64,000 nucleotides of DNA from Chelativorans petroleitrophicus (GTDB taxonomy: Bacteria; Pseudomonadota; Alphaproteobacteria; Rhizobiales; Rhizobiaceae). The stretch's first letter is position 1. Each line of letters starts with the position of its first letter. The notes under the pieces are model-generated. The model saw only the letters and a list, made by a program, of their open reading frames with translations. It had not been told where the DNA came from and ran no database searches. Position numbers and translations under genes: made by a program. Below are positions 43,894-52,893 of the stretch, piece after piece. The stretch is from the NCBI RefSeq assembly GCF_025398195.1, contig NZ_JAODNV010000007.1, forward strand, positions 62,001 to 126,000, read 5' to 3'.

Positions 43894-44334
43894 TCAGTTC
43901 GCCCTGTTGGCCTTGGGACGCAGCCGCACGACGATGTCCACATGGGCGATTTCCATGCCGTCGGGCGGGGAAGGAAGGTTGGTGACGGTGACGGGTCCCT
44001 CGGGAATGTCCACAAGACGGTTTTCGCCTTCCAGGAAGAAATGGTGGTGATCCGAGGTGTTGGTGTCGAAGTATGTCTTCGACCCTTCGATCGGCAGGAT
44101 GCGCAGCATGCCCGCTTCGGTGAACTGATGCAGTGTGTTGTATACGGTGGCCAGCGACACCTGGACTCCGGCCGCAAGCGCCTCCTCGTGAAGCTCTTCC
44201 GCCGATATGTGGCGGTCGCCCGCAGCGAACAGCAGTGCGGCCAGCGCGACACGCTGGCGTGTAGGACGCAAGCCCGCCTCGCGCACCCGCTTCTCCAGCG
44301 CATGTTCGTCGAAATGGACTGTCGCTGTGACCAA
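43894..44334 (-). CDS. irr: Iron response regulator Irr (Fur family)
   Basis: A 146-residue Fur-superfamily regulator. The winged-helix region is LRPTRQRVALAALLFAAG through SLATVYNTLHQFTEAGML, and a histidine cluster (SDHHHFF) marks Irr and its heme-dependent stability or activity. In rhizobia Irr accumulates under low iron and represses heme and iron-using genes or activates uptake. The frame extends upstream to 44430, but TTG 44334 has AGGTAAGG upstream and gives the normal length, so it is preferred. The conserved position divergent from fabA-fabB-fabI supports the call; the Fur-type fold alone would not separate it from Fur or Mur. Confidence 0.9.
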   Translation of the reverse strand: MVTATVHFDEHALEKRVREAGLRPTRQRVALAALLFAAGDRHISAEELHEEALAAGVQVSLATVYNTLHQFTEAGMLRILPIEGSKTYFDTNTSDHHHFFLEGENRLVDIPEGPVTVTNLPSPPDGMEIAHVDIVVRLRPKANRAN

Positions 44335-44552
44335 GGAAACCTTACCTGTCCCTTTCGGTTCGATCCCGCGGAACGGCGCGTCAAGCGCCGGCCTGGGCCC
44401 ACATATATTCTGACACGGAAAAGCGATCAATAGACGGGCCGATAGGGCGATTGTACACGCAGGCGGTTTCCTCCTTGAAACAAGCTGTGATAGGGAGAGT
44501 CCCGAATGATCACCAGACCGCCAATTGAGGCGGTGAGCGAGAATGGGAATTC
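44335..44552. promoter_or_regulatory. Divergent control region of irr and fabABI
   Basis: This 218-base gap must carry promoters for irr (minus strand) and the fatty-acid operon (plus strand). A 5-bp hairpin, GGCGC-GTCAA-GCGCC, lies just upstream of the irr side. A run CTTGAAACAAG lies about 80 bases upstream of fabA. I found no clear ICE-type Irr box. Confidence 0.4.
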
Positions 44553-45071
44553 ATGGCGCAGACGAAATCCAGCTACGACTACGAGGACCTTCTGGCCTGT
44601 GCCCGCGGCGAGCTGTTCGGGCCGGGCAACGCACAACTTCCCGCCCCGCCCATGCTCATGTTCGACCGCATCACCGAGGTGAGCGCGGAAGGCGGTGGGT
44701 TCGGCAAGGGCTTCATTCGCGCCGAGCTGGATATCAAGCCCGATCTGTGGTTCTTCGCCTGCCACTTCATCGGCGACCCGGTCATGCCGGGCTGTCTCGG
44801 CCTCGATGCCCTTTGGCAGATGACCGGCTTCTTCCTCGGCTGGCTGGGCGAGCCGGGGAAAGGCCGCGCAATCTCCACCGGCGAGGTGAAGTTCAGCGGC
44901 ATGGTCACGCCTGCTGTCCGCAAGGTGGAATACGGGGTAGACCTCAAGCGCGTCATGCGCGGGCGCCTCGTGCTGGGCATCGGCGACGGCTGGCTGAAGG
45001 CCGATGGGGAGACCATATACCGTGCCAGCGACCTGCGTGTCGGCCTGTTCAAGCAGGGAGCTGCCGCGTAG
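44553..45071 (+). CDS. fabA: 3-hydroxydecanoyl-ACP dehydratase/isomerase
   Basis: Dehydrates 3-hydroxydecanoyl-ACP and isomerises the trans-2 product to cis-3-decenoyl-ACP, starting unsaturated fatty acid synthesis. The 172-residue hot-dog protein has the catalytic His in [18 protein letters not shown] and the Asp in [20 protein letters not shown] precedes ATG 44553. First gene of the fabA-fabB-fabI operon. Confidence 0.98.
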   Translation: MAQTKSSYDYEDLLACARGELFGPGNAQLPAPPMLMFDRITEVSAEGGGFGKGFIRAELDIKPDLWFFACHFIGDPVMPGCLGLDALWQMTGFFLGWLGEPGKGRAISTGEVKFSGMVTPAVRKVEYGVDLKRVMRGRLVLGIGDGWLKADGETIYRASDLRVGLFKQGAAA

Positions 45072-45115
45072 GTCAGCGGCATGCAGGGCCATAAAGCCTC
45101 AAGGAGAGCTATGGG

Positions 45116-46336
45116 ATGAGACGTGTCGTAGTCACCGGCCTCGGTATTGTGTCCTCCATCGGCGATAATGCCGAAGAAGTCACGGCTTCTCTGCGCGAGG
45201 CCCGTTCGGGCATCAGCTTCTCGCAGGATTTTGCGGATCGCGGCTTCCGCTGTCAGGTCTGGGGGGCGCCCAAACTCGACCCCACGGAGTTGGTCGACCG
45301 TCGCGCCATGCGGTTTCTTTCCAAAGGCGGGGCCTGGAATCACGTGGCGATGGAACAGGCGATTGCCGATTCCAGCCTCGAGGAAAAGGACATCACCAAC
45401 GAGCGCACGGGCATCATCATGGGCTCGGGCGGTCCGTCCACGCGCACCATCGTGGAGGCGGCCGACATCACGCGCGAAAAAGGATCGCCAAAACGCATCG
45501 GCCCCTTTGCCGTGCCCAAGGCGATGTCTTCCACGGCCTCGGCGACGCTGGCCACATGGTTCAAGATCCGCGGCGTGAACTACACCATCACCTCGGCCTG
45601 CTCCACCTCGGCTCATTGCATCGGCAATGCCTACGAGCTGATTCAGTGGGGCAAGCAGGACATCATCTTCGCCGGCGGGCATGAGGATCTTGACTGGACC
45701 ATGTCGAACCTGTTCGACGCCATGGGTGCCATGTCCTCCAAGTTCAACGACCGCCCGGCGGCTGCCTCGCGCGCCTATGACGTCAACCGCGACGGCTTCG
45801 TGATCGCCGGCGGCGCCGGCGTGGTGGTGCTCGAGGAACTGGAGCACGCCAAGGCGCGCGGTGCGAAGATCTACGGCGAGGTGGTCGGCTATGGCGCCAC
45901 TTCAGACGGCTACGACATGGTGGCTCCTTCTGGCGAAGGTGCGGTGCGATGCATGCGCCAGGCGCTCGCCACGGTGAAGGAGAAGGTGGACTACATCAAC
46001 ACGCATGGCACGGCGACGGAAGTGGGCGATTCGCGCGAGATCGCGGCCATCCGCGAGGTCTTCGGCGATGACATGCCGTACATCGCATCCACGAAGTCGC
46101 TTACGGGCCACTCGCTCGGCGCGGCTGGCGTGCAAGAGTCGATCTACGCCCTCCTCATGATGAAGGAAGGCTTCATAGGGGAAAGCGCCCATATCGAGGA
46201 ACTCGATCCGGAGTTCGAGGGTGTCCCCATCGTGCGCAAGCGCATCGACAACGCGAAGATAGACACCGTTCTGTCGAATTCCTTCGGCTTCGGTGGCACA
46301 AACGCAACGCTTGTCTTCCAGCGTTACGCAGGCTGA
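45116..46336 (+). CDS. fabB: 3-oxoacyl-ACP synthase I
   Basis: Condenses acyl-ACP with malonyl-ACP and is needed to elongate the cis-unsaturated intermediate made by FabA. The 406-residue thiolase-fold enzyme has the nucleophile Cys in [15 protein letters not shown] and catalytic histidines in [12 protein letters not shown] and [23 protein letters not shown] lies nine bases before ATG 45116. It is 44 bases downstream of fabA and is followed by fabI. Confidence 0.98.
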   Translation: MRRVVVTGLGIVSSIGDNAEEVTASLREARSGISFSQDFADRGFRCQVWGAPKLDPTELVDRRAMRFLSKGGAWNHVAMEQAIADSSLEEKDITNERTGIIMGSGGPSTRTIVEAADITREKGSPKRIGPFAVPKAMSSTASATLATWFKIRGVNYTITSACSTSAHCIGNAYELIQWGKQDIIFAGGHEDLDWTMSNLFDAMGAMSSKFNDRPAAASRAYDVNRDGFVIAGGAGVVVLEELEHAKARGAKIYGEVVGYGATSDGYDMVAPSGEGAVRCMRQALATVKEKVDYINTHGTATEVGDSREIAAIREVFGDDMPYIASTKSLTGHSLGAAGVQESIYALLMMKEGFIGESAHIEELDPEFEGVPIVRKRIDNAKIDTVLSNSFGFGGTNATLVFQRYAG

Positions 46337-46346
46337 GAGGTTTGGA

Positions 46347-47198
46347 ATGGACGCTTTGATGAAGGGCAAGCGCGGTCTCATCATGGGGGTCGCGAACGAT
46401 CATTCGATCGCGTGGGGGATTGCAAAGAAGCTTGCCCAGCACGGGGCGGAGCTCGCCTTCACCTATCAGGGCGAGGCCTTTGGCCGCCGCGTCAGGCCGC
46501 TCGCCGAGCAGGTGGGCTCGAAGTTGCTTCTGCCCTGCGACGTGGAGGACAGCGTCTCCATCGACAAGGTGTTCGAGGTGCTGGAGGCCGAATGGGGCAC
46601 GCTCGATTTCGTCGTGCATGCCATCGGCTTTTCCGACAAGAATGAGCTGAAGGGGCTTTACGCCAACACCACGCGCGAGAACTTCATCCGCACGATGGTG
46701 ATTTCCTGCTACTCCTTCACCGAAATCTCCCGCAAGGCTGCCGCCATGATGGAAAACGGGGGCAGCATTCTTACGCTCACCTATGCTGGCTCCGTGCGCG
46801 TCATGCCCAACTACAATGTGATGGGCGTGGCCAAAGCGGCCCTCGAGGCGAGCGTTAGGTATCTCGCCAACGATTACGGCCCGCGCGGCATCCGGGTGAA
46901 CGCCATATCCGCCGGCCCGGTCCGCACGCTCGCCGGCGCAGGCATCGCCGACGCGCGGCACATGTTCACCTACCAGCAGCGCAACTCGCCGCTGCGCCGC
47001 ACCGTCACCATCGATGAGATCGGCGGCTCGGCGCTATATCTGCTCTCCGACCTTTCAACTGGTGTGACGGGCGAAATCCATTACGTGGATTCGGGCTACC
47101 ACATCGTCTCCATGCCGGTGCTGGAGGAACTGAAGCGCTCGGGAGAGGCTTCGGAAAAGGCGGAGGCGGAGCGGGCGGCCGCGAGAGTGGCGAAATAA
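46347..47198 (+). CDS. fabI: Enoyl-ACP reductase (NADH)
   Basis: Reduces trans-2-enoyl-ACP, the last step of each fatty-acid elongation cycle. The 283-residue SDR-type protein has the FabI cofactor motif GVANDHSIAWGIAK and the Tyr-X6-Lys catalytic pair in MPNYNVMGVAKAALEA. ATG 46347 lies 10 bases after fabB, with a GAGAGG site; the frame also extends upstream into fabB but without a better start. Rhizobia can have a second FabI, so this may be one of two. Confidence 0.96.
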   Translation: MDALMKGKRGLIMGVANDHSIAWGIAKKLAQHGAELAFTYQGEAFGRRVRPLAEQVGSKLLLPCDVEDSVSIDKVFEVLEAEWGTLDFVVHAIGFSDKNELKGLYANTTRENFIRTMVISCYSFTEISRKAAAMMENGGSILTLTYAGSVRVMPNYNVMGVAKAALEASVRYLANDYGPRGIRVNAISAGPVRTLAGAGIADARHMFTYQQRNSPLRRTVTIDEIGGSALYLLSDLSTGVTGEIHYVDSGYHIVSMPVLEELKRSGEASEKAEAERAAARVAK

Positions 47199-47228
47199 CA
47201 CGCTGTTGCTGCGCCGCCGCAAACGCCC

Positions 47229-47729
47229 TCAGCGATCCTCGCCGTCAAGCAGCGGAATGGGAACGCCCGCGAGCTCCGCTGCCGTCAGCCGTGCCGCGCT
47301 TGCACGCGCGAAGCGCAGCATGAGCGCCCTGCGCGTGGCGGGAGCCAGCCGGTGCTCGGGCGCATCACGCAGAATTTCCGCGCCGTAGCCGTCCGAAAGG
47401 ATGAAGCCGCACTCCGGCGGAAAAATTTCCTCCGGTACGTCCGGATGCGAGGCAAAGAAGAAGCGGTCCGAATGCAGCCGGTACTCCGGCCATTTCCGAT
47501 CCACCCTGAAATCCTCGACCGACGACTTGATCTCGATGATCCAGAAGTCGCCCTTGGGTGTCAGCGCCACAAGGTCGGCACGGCGCCCGCTGGCAAGGGG
47601 CAGCTCCGGCAAGACGGCGGCTCCCATTTCCATGAGAAGCCGCTGCACGCCGCGGCGCACTACAAGGGCGCGGTCGGATTGACGACCGTCGGCCAGCGGG
47701 TTGACGGGAAAAGGTGATACGATGGGCAT
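47229..47729 (-). CDS. mmcB: MmcB-family DNA repair putative nuclease
   Basis: A 166-residue protein of the MmcB-like family, required for mitomycin C resistance in Caulobacter. The PD-(D/E)XK-like core is GRRADLVALTPKGDFWIIEI with the following KSS. The family tail FGFILSDG-type sequence is seen as CGFILSDGYGAEIL. The start at ATG 47729 gives the usual length, although no strong ribosome site precedes it. In Caulobacter the gene is LexA-controlled; I found no GTTC-N7-GTTC-type box in the upstream gap, so damage control is not supported here. It converges with fabI. Confidence 0.85.
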   Translation of the reverse strand: MPIVSPFPVNPLADGRQSDRALVVRRGVQRLLMEMGAAVLPELPLASGRRADLVALTPKGDFWIIEIKSSVEDFRVDRKWPEYRLHSDRFFFASHPDVPEEIFPPECGFILSDGYGAEILRDAPEHRLAPATRRALMLRFARASAARLTAAELAGVPIPLLDGEDR

Positions 47730-47926
47730 GGACCAAGATTGCCAGCAAAACCGGCCGCGGAAAAGGCTTTGAGGCGCCGGCAGTGGCGGTTTCCTGACAG
47801 CAGGGACGATCCCCATGGCACGACCGCCGGTGTTGCGCAAATGCAATAATGCTCCGCCATCCTGGGCGGAACTCATAAGCCGATTATTAACCATCTTGGC
47901 AGAGATTACCCGCCACTCTAATGAGA

Positions 47927-47950
47927 AACGGTAGGAAAGACCTACCCGTT
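47927..47950 (+). repeat. Hairpin in the leader of the L,D-transpeptidase gene
   Basis: AACGGTAGG (47927-47935) pairs with CCTACCCGTT (47941-47950) with one bulged base and a 5-nt AAAGA loop. It ends 25 bases before the start codon. It may mark the 5' end of the transcript or affect translation. Confidence 0.4.
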
Positions 47951-47975
47951 ATTTGCATAGATCGGGGCTCTCTCA

Positions 47976-48599
47976 ATGACATCTAAAGCTCTTTCCGTTG
48001 CTGCTGCTCTGGTGCTCTCTGCAGTACTCGCCGGCTGCAGCAGCGACGGCACGGGAAAGCTGTTCACTTCAGAATATGGCGCCGTCGTCGACGCCGGATA
48101 TCAGCTTCCGCAGATCCCGATCTCGCAGGTGCCGCGCCAGTATCACCGGCAGATCGTTCCTTACGAAACGGACGAAAAGCCCGGCACCATCATCGTCGAT
48201 ACCAAGGAGAAGTTCCTCTATCTGGTGATGGAGGACGGTAAGGCCATGCGCTACGGCATCGGCGTCGGGCGTGAGGGCTTCCAGTGGTCGGGCACAGCCC
48301 GCGTGGCCATGAAGCGCGAGTGGCCCACCTGGACACCGCCGGCAGCGATGATCAAGCGCCAGCCGGAACTCGCCAAATGGGCGGGAGGCATGCCGCCCGG
48401 CCTGTCAAACCCGCTCGGCGCGCGCGCGCTTTACCTGTTCAAGAACGGCAAGGACACACACTACCGGCTGCACGGCACGCCGGAATGGTGGTCCATCGGC
48501 AAGGAAGTGTCCTCCGGCTGCATTCGCCTTCTGAATCAGGACATCATTGATCTTTACAACCGCACCGAGATCGGTGCAAAAGTAATCGTGAAACGGTAG
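47976..48599 (+). CDS. L,D-transpeptidase lipoprotein (YkuD domain)
   Basis: A 207-residue envelope enzyme. The signal peptide ends in the lipobox LAGC (Cys21), so it should be lipid-anchored. The YkuD domain (about residues 65-205) begins GTIIVDTKEKFLYLVMEDGK. It holds the catalytic HGTPEWWSIGKEVSSGCIRL motif with the nucleophilic Cys and upstream His. L,D-transpeptidases make 3-3 peptidoglycan crosslinks or attach proteins to peptidoglycan; in polar-growing rhizobia they are numerous. A strong terminator follows 46 bases after the stop. Confidence 0.93.
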   Translation: MTSKALSVAAALVLSAVLAGCSSDGTGKLFTSEYGAVVDAGYQLPQIPISQVPRQYHRQIVPYETDEKPGTIIVDTKEKFLYLVMEDGKAMRYGIGVGREGFQWSGTARVAMKREWPTWTPPAAMIKRQPELAKWAGGMPPGLSNPLGARALYLFKNGKDTHYRLHGTPEWWSIGKEVSSGCIRLLNQDIIDLYNRTEIGAKVIVKR

Positions 48600-48645
48600 G
48601 AACCGTCTCGGTGACAGACGCTGCGCCGATCCGGCGCGCGAACGA

Positions 48646-48677
48646 AAACCGGGCCTCGCGGGCCCGGTTTTTCTTTT
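48646..48677 (+). terminator. Rho-independent terminator after the L,D-transpeptidase gene
   Basis: A perfect 10-bp GC-rich stem, AAACCGGGCC (48646-48655) and GGCCCGGTTT (48661-48670), has a 5-nt loop and is followed by TTCTTTT. This is the best intrinsic terminator in the window. It also lies just past the 3' end of the convergent Nfu-type gene. Confidence 0.85.
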
Positions 48678-48727
48678 ACCAGCCGATGGAGCGGAGATAC
48701 CTGCCAGTGGAGCAGAGCGCCCGTTTG

Positions 48728-49297
48728 TCAGACGACCTGCTCGACGTGCTGAACCTCCGGCACGAAGTGATGCAGCAGGTTCTGGATGCCGTGCTTGAGC
48801 GTGGCGGTCGAGGACGGGCAGCCGGCGCATGCGCCGCGCATGTAAAGATACACCGTACCGTTCTCATATCCGCGGAAGGTGATGTCCCCGCCGTCCTGCG
48901 CTACCGCCGGGCGCACTCGCGTATCCAGCAGCTCCTTGATCACAGCGACGATTTCCTCATCGGCCGCGTCGTAGAACTCGCCGCCTTCAGGCGCCTCATT
49001 CCCGCTTTCGCCGGCCGCCATCACGGGCTGGCCGGACATGAAATGCTCCATGATCGTACCGAGGATGGCGGGCTTCAGATGCTGCCACTCCGCGCCCTCC
49101 TTCGTGACGGTGATGAAGTCATACCCGAAAAAGACGCCGATCACCCCCGGTATGTCGAACAGACGGCCGGCCAGCGGCGAAGCGGCGCGCGCCGATTCCG
49201 CATCGCGGAAATCCGCCGTACCCTCTTCAAGCACAACCCGGCCCGGCAGGAACTTGAGCGTTGCGGGGTTGGGTGTAGCTTCCGTTTGGATGAACAT
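48728..49297 (-). CDS. NifU-family Fe-S scaffold protein (Nfu type)
   Basis: A 189-residue protein with the N-terminal Nfu domain (FIQTEATPNPATLKFLPGRV) and the C-terminal NifU-like domain, whose CxxC motif (RGACAGCPSSTATL) holds a transient Fe-S cluster. It likely passes Fe-S clusters to apo-enzymes. ATG 49297 fits the conserved start. In rhizobia this gene follows usp and trpS in the same order as seen here. Confidence 0.94.
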   Translation of the reverse strand: MFIQTEATPNPATLKFLPGRVVLEEGTADFRDAESARAASPLAGRLFDIPGVIGVFFGYDFITVTKEGAEWQHLKPAILGTIMEHFMSGQPVMAAGESGNEAPEGGEFYDAADEEIVAVIKELLDTRVRPAVAQDGGDITFRGYENGTVYLYMRGACAGCPSSTATLKHGIQNLLHHFVPEVQHVEQVV

Positions 49298-49388
49298 CGA
49301 CGGATCTCCGTGCTGCCTTTTTTGGAATGGTTCTAAAATAAGCCGAAAGGAATGGCTGTTCAAGCCGCATATAGGCAGCAGCCGGCCT

Positions 49389-49880
49389 TCAAGCCAGGCT
49401 TTCGATCTCCTCGTCGGTCAAGCCGTACGGGATGACGGTGACCGGAATCGGGAATGCGGCGCCCTTCCCAGCAACCGAAGAAACGAGCGGCCCCGGCCCT
49501 TCCTTGGCGTTGCTGGCGCCAAGCACCAGAATCGCGATGTCCTGGTCTTCCTCGATGAGCCCGTGAATCTGCTCAATCTTCTGCCCCTCCCGCACGATGA
49601 GTTCGGGTTCTATCCCGATCGTCTCGCGCACTTTGGAGGCCAGCGCATCGAGCGCGGCGTGAGCGCTCTTCAGGGCCTCCTCGCGCATGATCTGCTCCAC
49701 GCCCAGCCAGTGCTGGAAGTCTCCGGGCTCGATGACATAGAGCAGAATCACAGCGCCGTTGGTGGCCTTGGCGCGCCGCGCCGCATAGGCGACGGCACGC
49801 TCGCATTCCGGCGATTCATCGACAATGGCGAGGAATTTCCGCTTGTGGCCGGCTTCCCGGCTCAGACGTTTCGAGACCAT
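49389..49880 (-). CDS. Universal stress protein family
   Basis: A 163-residue UspA-like protein. It has a beta-strand start FLAIVDESPECERAVAYAA, the ATP/loop region LVLGASNAKEGPGPLVSSV and a terminal VTVIPYG strand. The usual G-2x-G-9x-G(S/T) ATP motif is only partly kept (GASNAKEGPGPLVSS), so ATP binding is uncertain. GGAGGAAGG precedes ATG 49880. It lies 92 bases upstream of the Nfu gene and probably belongs to the same minus-strand group. Confidence 0.88.
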   Translation of the reverse strand: MVSKRLSREAGHKRKFLAIVDESPECERAVAYAARRAKATNGAVILLYVIEPGDFQHWLGVEQIMREEALKSAHAALDALASKVRETIGIEPELIVREGQKIEQIHGLIEEDQDIAILVLGASNAKEGPGPLVSSVAGKGAAFPIPVTVIPYGLTDEEIESLA

Positions 49881-49979
49881 GTACGTCCCTTCCTCCACGG
49901 GCGGCACCTGGCCGCCCCGGCCAATCTGCCATTGGCAAGGCCGGGCGGCAAGCCGCGCGTTTCCATGTGATATGGGAAC

Positions 49980-51047
49980 TCAGTCAGCCAGAAGCCCGAC
50001 GATTTCGCGGACTTTTTTCATCGTCTCCTCCGCGATCACGGCCGCGCGCTCCCCGCCGTCACGCAGAACTTTGTCCACATAGGCGGGATCAGCGGCGATG
50101 CGCCGCATCTCCTTGCCGATTGGCTCCAGCGTGGCTACGGCGAGATCGGCAAGTGCCGGTTTGAAATCGGAGAACTGGCGCCCGCCGAATTCGGCGATCA
50201 CCTGTTCGCGCGAAATGTCTGCCAGGGCGGCATAGATGCCGATCAGATTCTCCGCCTCAGGCCTTCCCTCAAGGCCTGCAAGGTCGCTCGGCAGCGGTTC
50301 GGGATCCGTCTTCGCCTTCCTGATCTTGCGGGCGATGGCGTCGGCATCGTCGGTAAGGTTGATGCGCGAAAGATCCGACGGGTCGGATTTCGACATCTTC
50401 TTCGATCCGTCGCGCAAGCTCATGACCCGTGTCGCCGGCCCCTCGATGAGCGGTTCGGTAAGGGGGAAGAACCCGCTCACCTTCTCCTCGCCGACGGCCA
50501 TCTCCACCCCGTATCCGAGCTCGGCTATGCGCGCGGAGAAATCGTTGTTGAACTTCTGGGCGATGTCGCGGGTCAGTTCCAGATGCTGCTTCTGGTCCTC
50601 GCCCACCGGCACGTGGGTCGCGCGATAGACGAGAATGTCGGCGGCCATCAGGCTCGGATAGGCGAGAAGGCCGAGAGAGGCGTTTTCGCGATCCTTGCCG
50701 GCCTTGTCCTTGAACTGCGTCATCCGGTTCATCCAGCCGATGCGGGCGACGCAGTTGAATATCCAGGCCAGCTCGGCATGCTGGGGCACCCGTGCCTGGT
50801 TAAAGATGATGCTTTTTTCGGGATCGAGCCCGCAGGCGAGATAGGCCGCCGCGATGGCACGGGTCTGATCCGCCAGGTCCTCATGCACCAGCGTCGCCGT
50901 CAGGGAATGTAGGTCGACGACACAGTAAATGCACTCATAGGTGTCCTGCAGCGTGACGAACTTCTTGAGGGCGCCGAGATAGTTGCCGAGGTGCAGATTG
51001 CCTGTCGGCTGTATTCCGGAAAAGACGAGCTGCCTGAATTCACTCAT
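49980..51047 (-). CDS. trpS: Tryptophanyl-tRNA synthetase
   Basis: Charges tRNA-Trp. The 355-residue class I synthetase has the HIGH-type motif [16 protein letters not shown] and the KMSKS motif in [13 protein letters not shown]. The ATG at 51047 has AGGGA six bases upstream; an in-frame ATG two codons earlier is possible. It lies between murJ and usp on the same strand, in the same order as in rhizobial genomes. Confidence 0.97.
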   Translation of the reverse strand: MSEFRQLVFSGIQPTGNLHLGNYLGALKKFVTLQDTYECIYCVVDLHSLTATLVHEDLADQTRAIAAAYLACGLDPEKSIIFNQARVPQHAELAWIFNCVARIGWMNRMTQFKDKAGKDRENASLGLLAYPSLMAADILVYRATHVPVGEDQKQHLELTRDIAQKFNNDFSARIAELGYGVEMAVGEEKVSGFFPLTEPLIEGPATRVMSLRDGSKKMSKSDPSDLSRINLTDDADAIARKIRKAKTDPEPLPSDLAGLEGRPEAENLIGIYAALADISREQVIAEFGGRQFSDFKPALADLAVATLEPIGKEMRRIAADPAYVDKVLRDGGERAAVIAEETMKKVREIVGLLAD

Positions 51048-51125
51048 GGGCATTCCCTGAAAGCTTTACGCCGCGCGCCGCGCGAAGCGAGGCCGTGGCG
51101 CTTATGAACGAGCCCGCACGCGCAA

Positions 51126-52688
51126 TCAAGCCCTACGCCTCCGCAGGGCGGTGGCGAGCTCCTGCCGGTCCACCGCGCCCGTTAGCAGCGCGAGCGCCAG
51201 ATAGACCACCGCTGCGGCGGCTATCACGACCAGCACTGCGATCGCGCGTAGGACGACAGTTGCCTCTTCGAGCGGCGCGATCACAAGCACGTCCAGCCCA
51301 TAGGCAACAATGCCCATGGCCGCGCTAGCGAGGCAGATCATCGCCACCCGGCGCAACGTGATGCCGGACGGGCGGAAGGCATTGCGCCGCCACAGGGTCA
51401 CGGCAAGAAGCAGGACATTGACCCAGGACGATACCGAGGTGGCAAGCGCGATCGCCACGTGCCCGAGCCAACGGAACAGCACCAGGCTCATCGCGATATT
51501 GACGATCACGGAAATCAGCGAGAACCACATCGGCGTCCTCATGTCCTCGCGTGCAAAAAATCCTGGCTGGAACACCTTCACCAGCACATAGGCCGGAAGC
51601 CCGGAGGCGAAAGCGGAAAGCGCGGAGGCCGTCATGGCCGTGTCGTGCGCGGTGAAGGCGCCCCGCTCATAAAGCAGAGCGACGATGGGGCCCGGAAGGA
51701 CCATCAGCCCCACGGCCGCCGGCACGGTGAGGCCGAGGGCGAACTCCAGGGAGCGGTTCTGTAGATGCTGCGCCTCGCGCTGGTTGCCGGCCTTCAGCGC
51801 ACGCGCAAGCTCCGGCAGAAGCACGACGCCCACGGCGATGCCGATGACGCCCAGCGGAAGCTGATTGATACGGTCTGCAAAGTTCAGAAGCGCGATCGCC
51901 TTGTCCTGGGCCGAGGCGATGATCTGGCCGATGAGCAAATTGATCTGCATGATGCCGCCGGTCACCAGCGCCGGAGCCATAAGCACCAGCACGCGCCGCA
52001 CGGCCGGCGTCAGGCGCGGGCGGCGCAGCCGCAACGTGAACCCGGCCTTGCGCACGGCGGCAATGAGGATCGCAAGCTGCGCGATGCCGGAGATGAACAC
52101 GCCCCATGCGAGCCAAAGCCCCGTGAGGCGGGCGGGCAGTTCAAGAAGCAGGCACAGCGCCAGCGCGGCGGACAGAATCACGTTGAGCAAGACCGGCACC
52201 AGGGCGGCGAGAAAAAAGCGGCGCATGGAATTCAGGATGCCTGAAAGCATCGCCACCAGCGACATGCAGGCAAGATACGGAAACATGATCCGTGTCATGA
52301 CGACCGTGAGGTCGAACTTTTCCGGATCGTCCAGAAAGCCGGGCGCAACCAGCGTGCTTACCAGGAACGGCATGAAGATCATCGCGACAGCCGTCAAAGC
52401 CAGAAGCGCAGCCAGAAGCGCAGCCAGCACATGCTCGCCGAAATGCCGGGCCGCCTCCATCCCGCCGCCTTCCAGTTCCTTGGAGAACAGAGGCACGAAT
52501 GCCGTGTTGAAGGCACCTTCGGCAAACAGCCGGCGGAAGAGATTCGGGAAACGGAAGGCGGCATAAAAGGCGTCGGTTACCGGCCCCACGCCAAGGGCTG
52601 CGGCAATCAGCGCCTCACGTACGAAACCCAGCATGCGGCTGGCCATGGTGGCGCTTCCCACGCTGGCGAACTTAGCGACAAGGCTCAT
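51126..52688 (-). CDS. murJ: Lipid II flippase MurJ (MviN)
   Basis: A 520-residue MOP-family membrane protein with about fourteen hydrophobic segments that flips lipid II for peptidoglycan synthesis. It carries VGSATMASRMLGFVREALIA, RFPNLFRRLFAEGAFNTAFV and the LPLGVIGIAVGVVLLPELAR region. The ATG at 52688 gives the standard N-terminus; a longer frame upstream adds 29 unlikely residues. A 12-bp tandem duplication (52399-52422) encodes an LAALLAALLAL-like stretch in a membrane segment and is tolerated by the helix. It follows glnD across a perfect hairpin. Confidence 0.96.
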   Translation of the reverse strand: MSLVAKFASVGSATMASRMLGFVREALIAAALGVGPVTDAFYAAFRFPNLFRRLFAEGAFNTAFVPLFSKELEGGGMEAARHFGEHVLAALLAALLALTAVAMIFMPFLVSTLVAPGFLDDPEKFDLTVVMTRIMFPYLACMSLVAMLSGILNSMRRFFLAALVPVLLNVILSAALALCLLLELPARLTGLWLAWGVFISGIAQLAILIAAVRKAGFTLRLRRPRLTPAVRRVLVLMAPALVTGGIMQINLLIGQIIASAQDKAIALLNFADRINQLPLGVIGIAVGVVLLPELARALKAGNQREAQHLQNRSLEFALGLTVPAAVGLMVLPGPIVALLYERGAFTAHDTAMTASALSAFASGLPAYVLVKVFQPGFFAREDMRTPMWFSLISVIVNIAMSLVLFRWLGHVAIALATSVSSWVNVLLLAVTLWRRNAFRPSGITLRRVAMICLASAAMGIVAYGLDVLVIAPLEEATVVLRAIAVLVVIAAAAVVYLALALLTGAVDRQELATALRRRRA

Positions 52689-52831
52689 GCGCGCCGTCCC
52701 CTGCCCATGGCCGTAGACGGTGAGGAGGTTGAATGCATTGTGGGGATCACGGACGGCTGCCTCGCTTTGGCGCAATGCCGGGAAAAAGGGATACGGATAT
52801 CCCGGACGGAATTAAGCAACAACAATAACTT

Positions 52832-52870
52832 AGATCCTTTCCGTGTTTCCGGGAAGTTTGGAAAGGATCT
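52832..52870 (-). terminator. Perfect 11-bp inverted repeat between glnD and murJ
   Basis: AGATCCTTTCC (52832-52842) and GGAAAGGATCT (52860-52870) form a perfect inverted repeat with a 17-base spacer that itself contains TTCC-G-GGAA. Downstream of it on the minus strand the sequence is T-rich (AAGTTATTGTTGTTGC) but not a clean T-run. It may end part of the glnD transcript or act as an attenuator before murJ. Confidence 0.5.
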
Positions 52871-52893
52871 TGCCACATTCTTCCCTGCCGCCA

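Noticed and set aside
47730-47975. LexA box upstream of mmcB
   Set aside because: No GTTC-N7-GTTC or GAAC-N7-GAAC arrangement is present in the gap, so damage control is not supported by sequence.
52399-52422. 12-bp tandem duplication inside murJ
   Set aside because: It keeps the frame and codes for a Leu/Ala repeat inside a membrane helix; this is ordinary for such segments and gives no sign of a broken gene.
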